A stretch of DNA of 5,827 bases, taken from contig JAATFN010000341.1 of NCBI GenBank assembly GCA_015655165.1, positions 1-5,827 on the forward strand, read 5' to 3'. A program made the position numbers and the translations under genes. The first letter of the stretch is position 1. Each line of letters begins with the position of its first letter. Source of the DNA: Betaproteobacteria bacterium (GTDB taxonomy: Bacteria; Pseudomonadota; Gammaproteobacteria; Burkholderiales; Burkholderiaceae_D). Below are positions 5,776-5,827 of this stretch, one piece after another. A model generated the notes under the pieces. It did no database searches and had not been told where the DNA came from. It saw only the letters and a list, made by a program, of their open reading frames with translations.

Positions 5776-5827
5776 TTAGGAAACTACTTTCACAAGATAG
5801 GATACTTTGTTGATCATGCCACGAATT
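5776..5827 (-). CDS. rpmD: 50S ribosomal protein L30, C-terminal end (truncated by window edge)
   Basis: The last 16 codons, IRGMINKVSYLVKVVS, end at TAA (5776-5778). The G-M-I-x-K-V-S-Y-L-V-K-V pattern is the C-terminus of the proteobacterial L30, a small large-subunit protein that binds 23S rRNA. Its place directly before rplO is the expected one in the spc operon. Only the edge of the window removes the 5' part; nothing suggests a damaged gene. Confidence 0.93.
   Translation of the reverse strand, partial: IRGMINKVSYLVKVVS

Noticed and set aside
1..5827. Mobile elements, CRISPR arrays, tRNA or rRNA genes, toxin-antitoxin or defence systems
   Set aside because: No terminal inverted repeats, direct-repeat arrays, tRNA folds or suitable coding regions were seen. 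The window is packed with translation and transcription genes.

Overview
This window holds the end of the spc ribosomal-protein operon and the whole alpha operon of a bacterium. All of it lies on the minus strand, so transcription runs from high to low coordinates: rpmD (3' end only), rplO, secY, infA, rpmJ, rpsM, rpsK, rpsD, rpoA, rplQ. The gene order (infA between secY and rpmJ), the alpha C-terminus ending in NWPPAGLEK and the zinc-type L36 point to a betaproteobacterium. The protein sequences look most like Burkholderiales, perhaps Oxalobacteraceae, although base composition is moderate rather than GC-rich. The assignment is from memory of the families, not from a search.

Layout from the right edge: positions 5776-3560 carry the spc-type genes, tightly packed with gaps of about 25-36 bases. 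Positions 3531-294 carry the alpha-operon genes. Here the gaps grow from 42 to about 130-160 bases, and each longer gap contains a clear hairpin. Those before rpsD and before rpoA look like intrinsic terminators on the operon strand. A bidirectional terminator at 188-225 closes the operon, facing the 3' end of a convergent plus-strand gene (1-108) that may be a MarR-type regulator.

The genes form one gene-expression module: ribosomal proteins of both subunits (L30, L15, S13, S11, S4, L36, L17), initiation factor IF-1, the SecY translocon channel and the RNA polymerase alpha subunit. All appear intact except one.

The exception is rpoA. The reading frame for a full-length alpha of 324 positions is present and well conserved from 1807 down to 833, but codon 156 is TAA (1340-1342), with no frame change on either side. 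A nonsense codon in an essential single-copy gene is unexpected. A base-calling or assembly error, a second rpoA copy, stop-codon readthrough or a genuinely split alpha would each explain it. The stop sits in the exposed loop of the alpha N-terminal domain, at the position of E. coli Ser161. Beyond this and the intercistronic hairpins, the window is an ordinary housekeeping region and I see no new defence, mobile or biosynthetic system.
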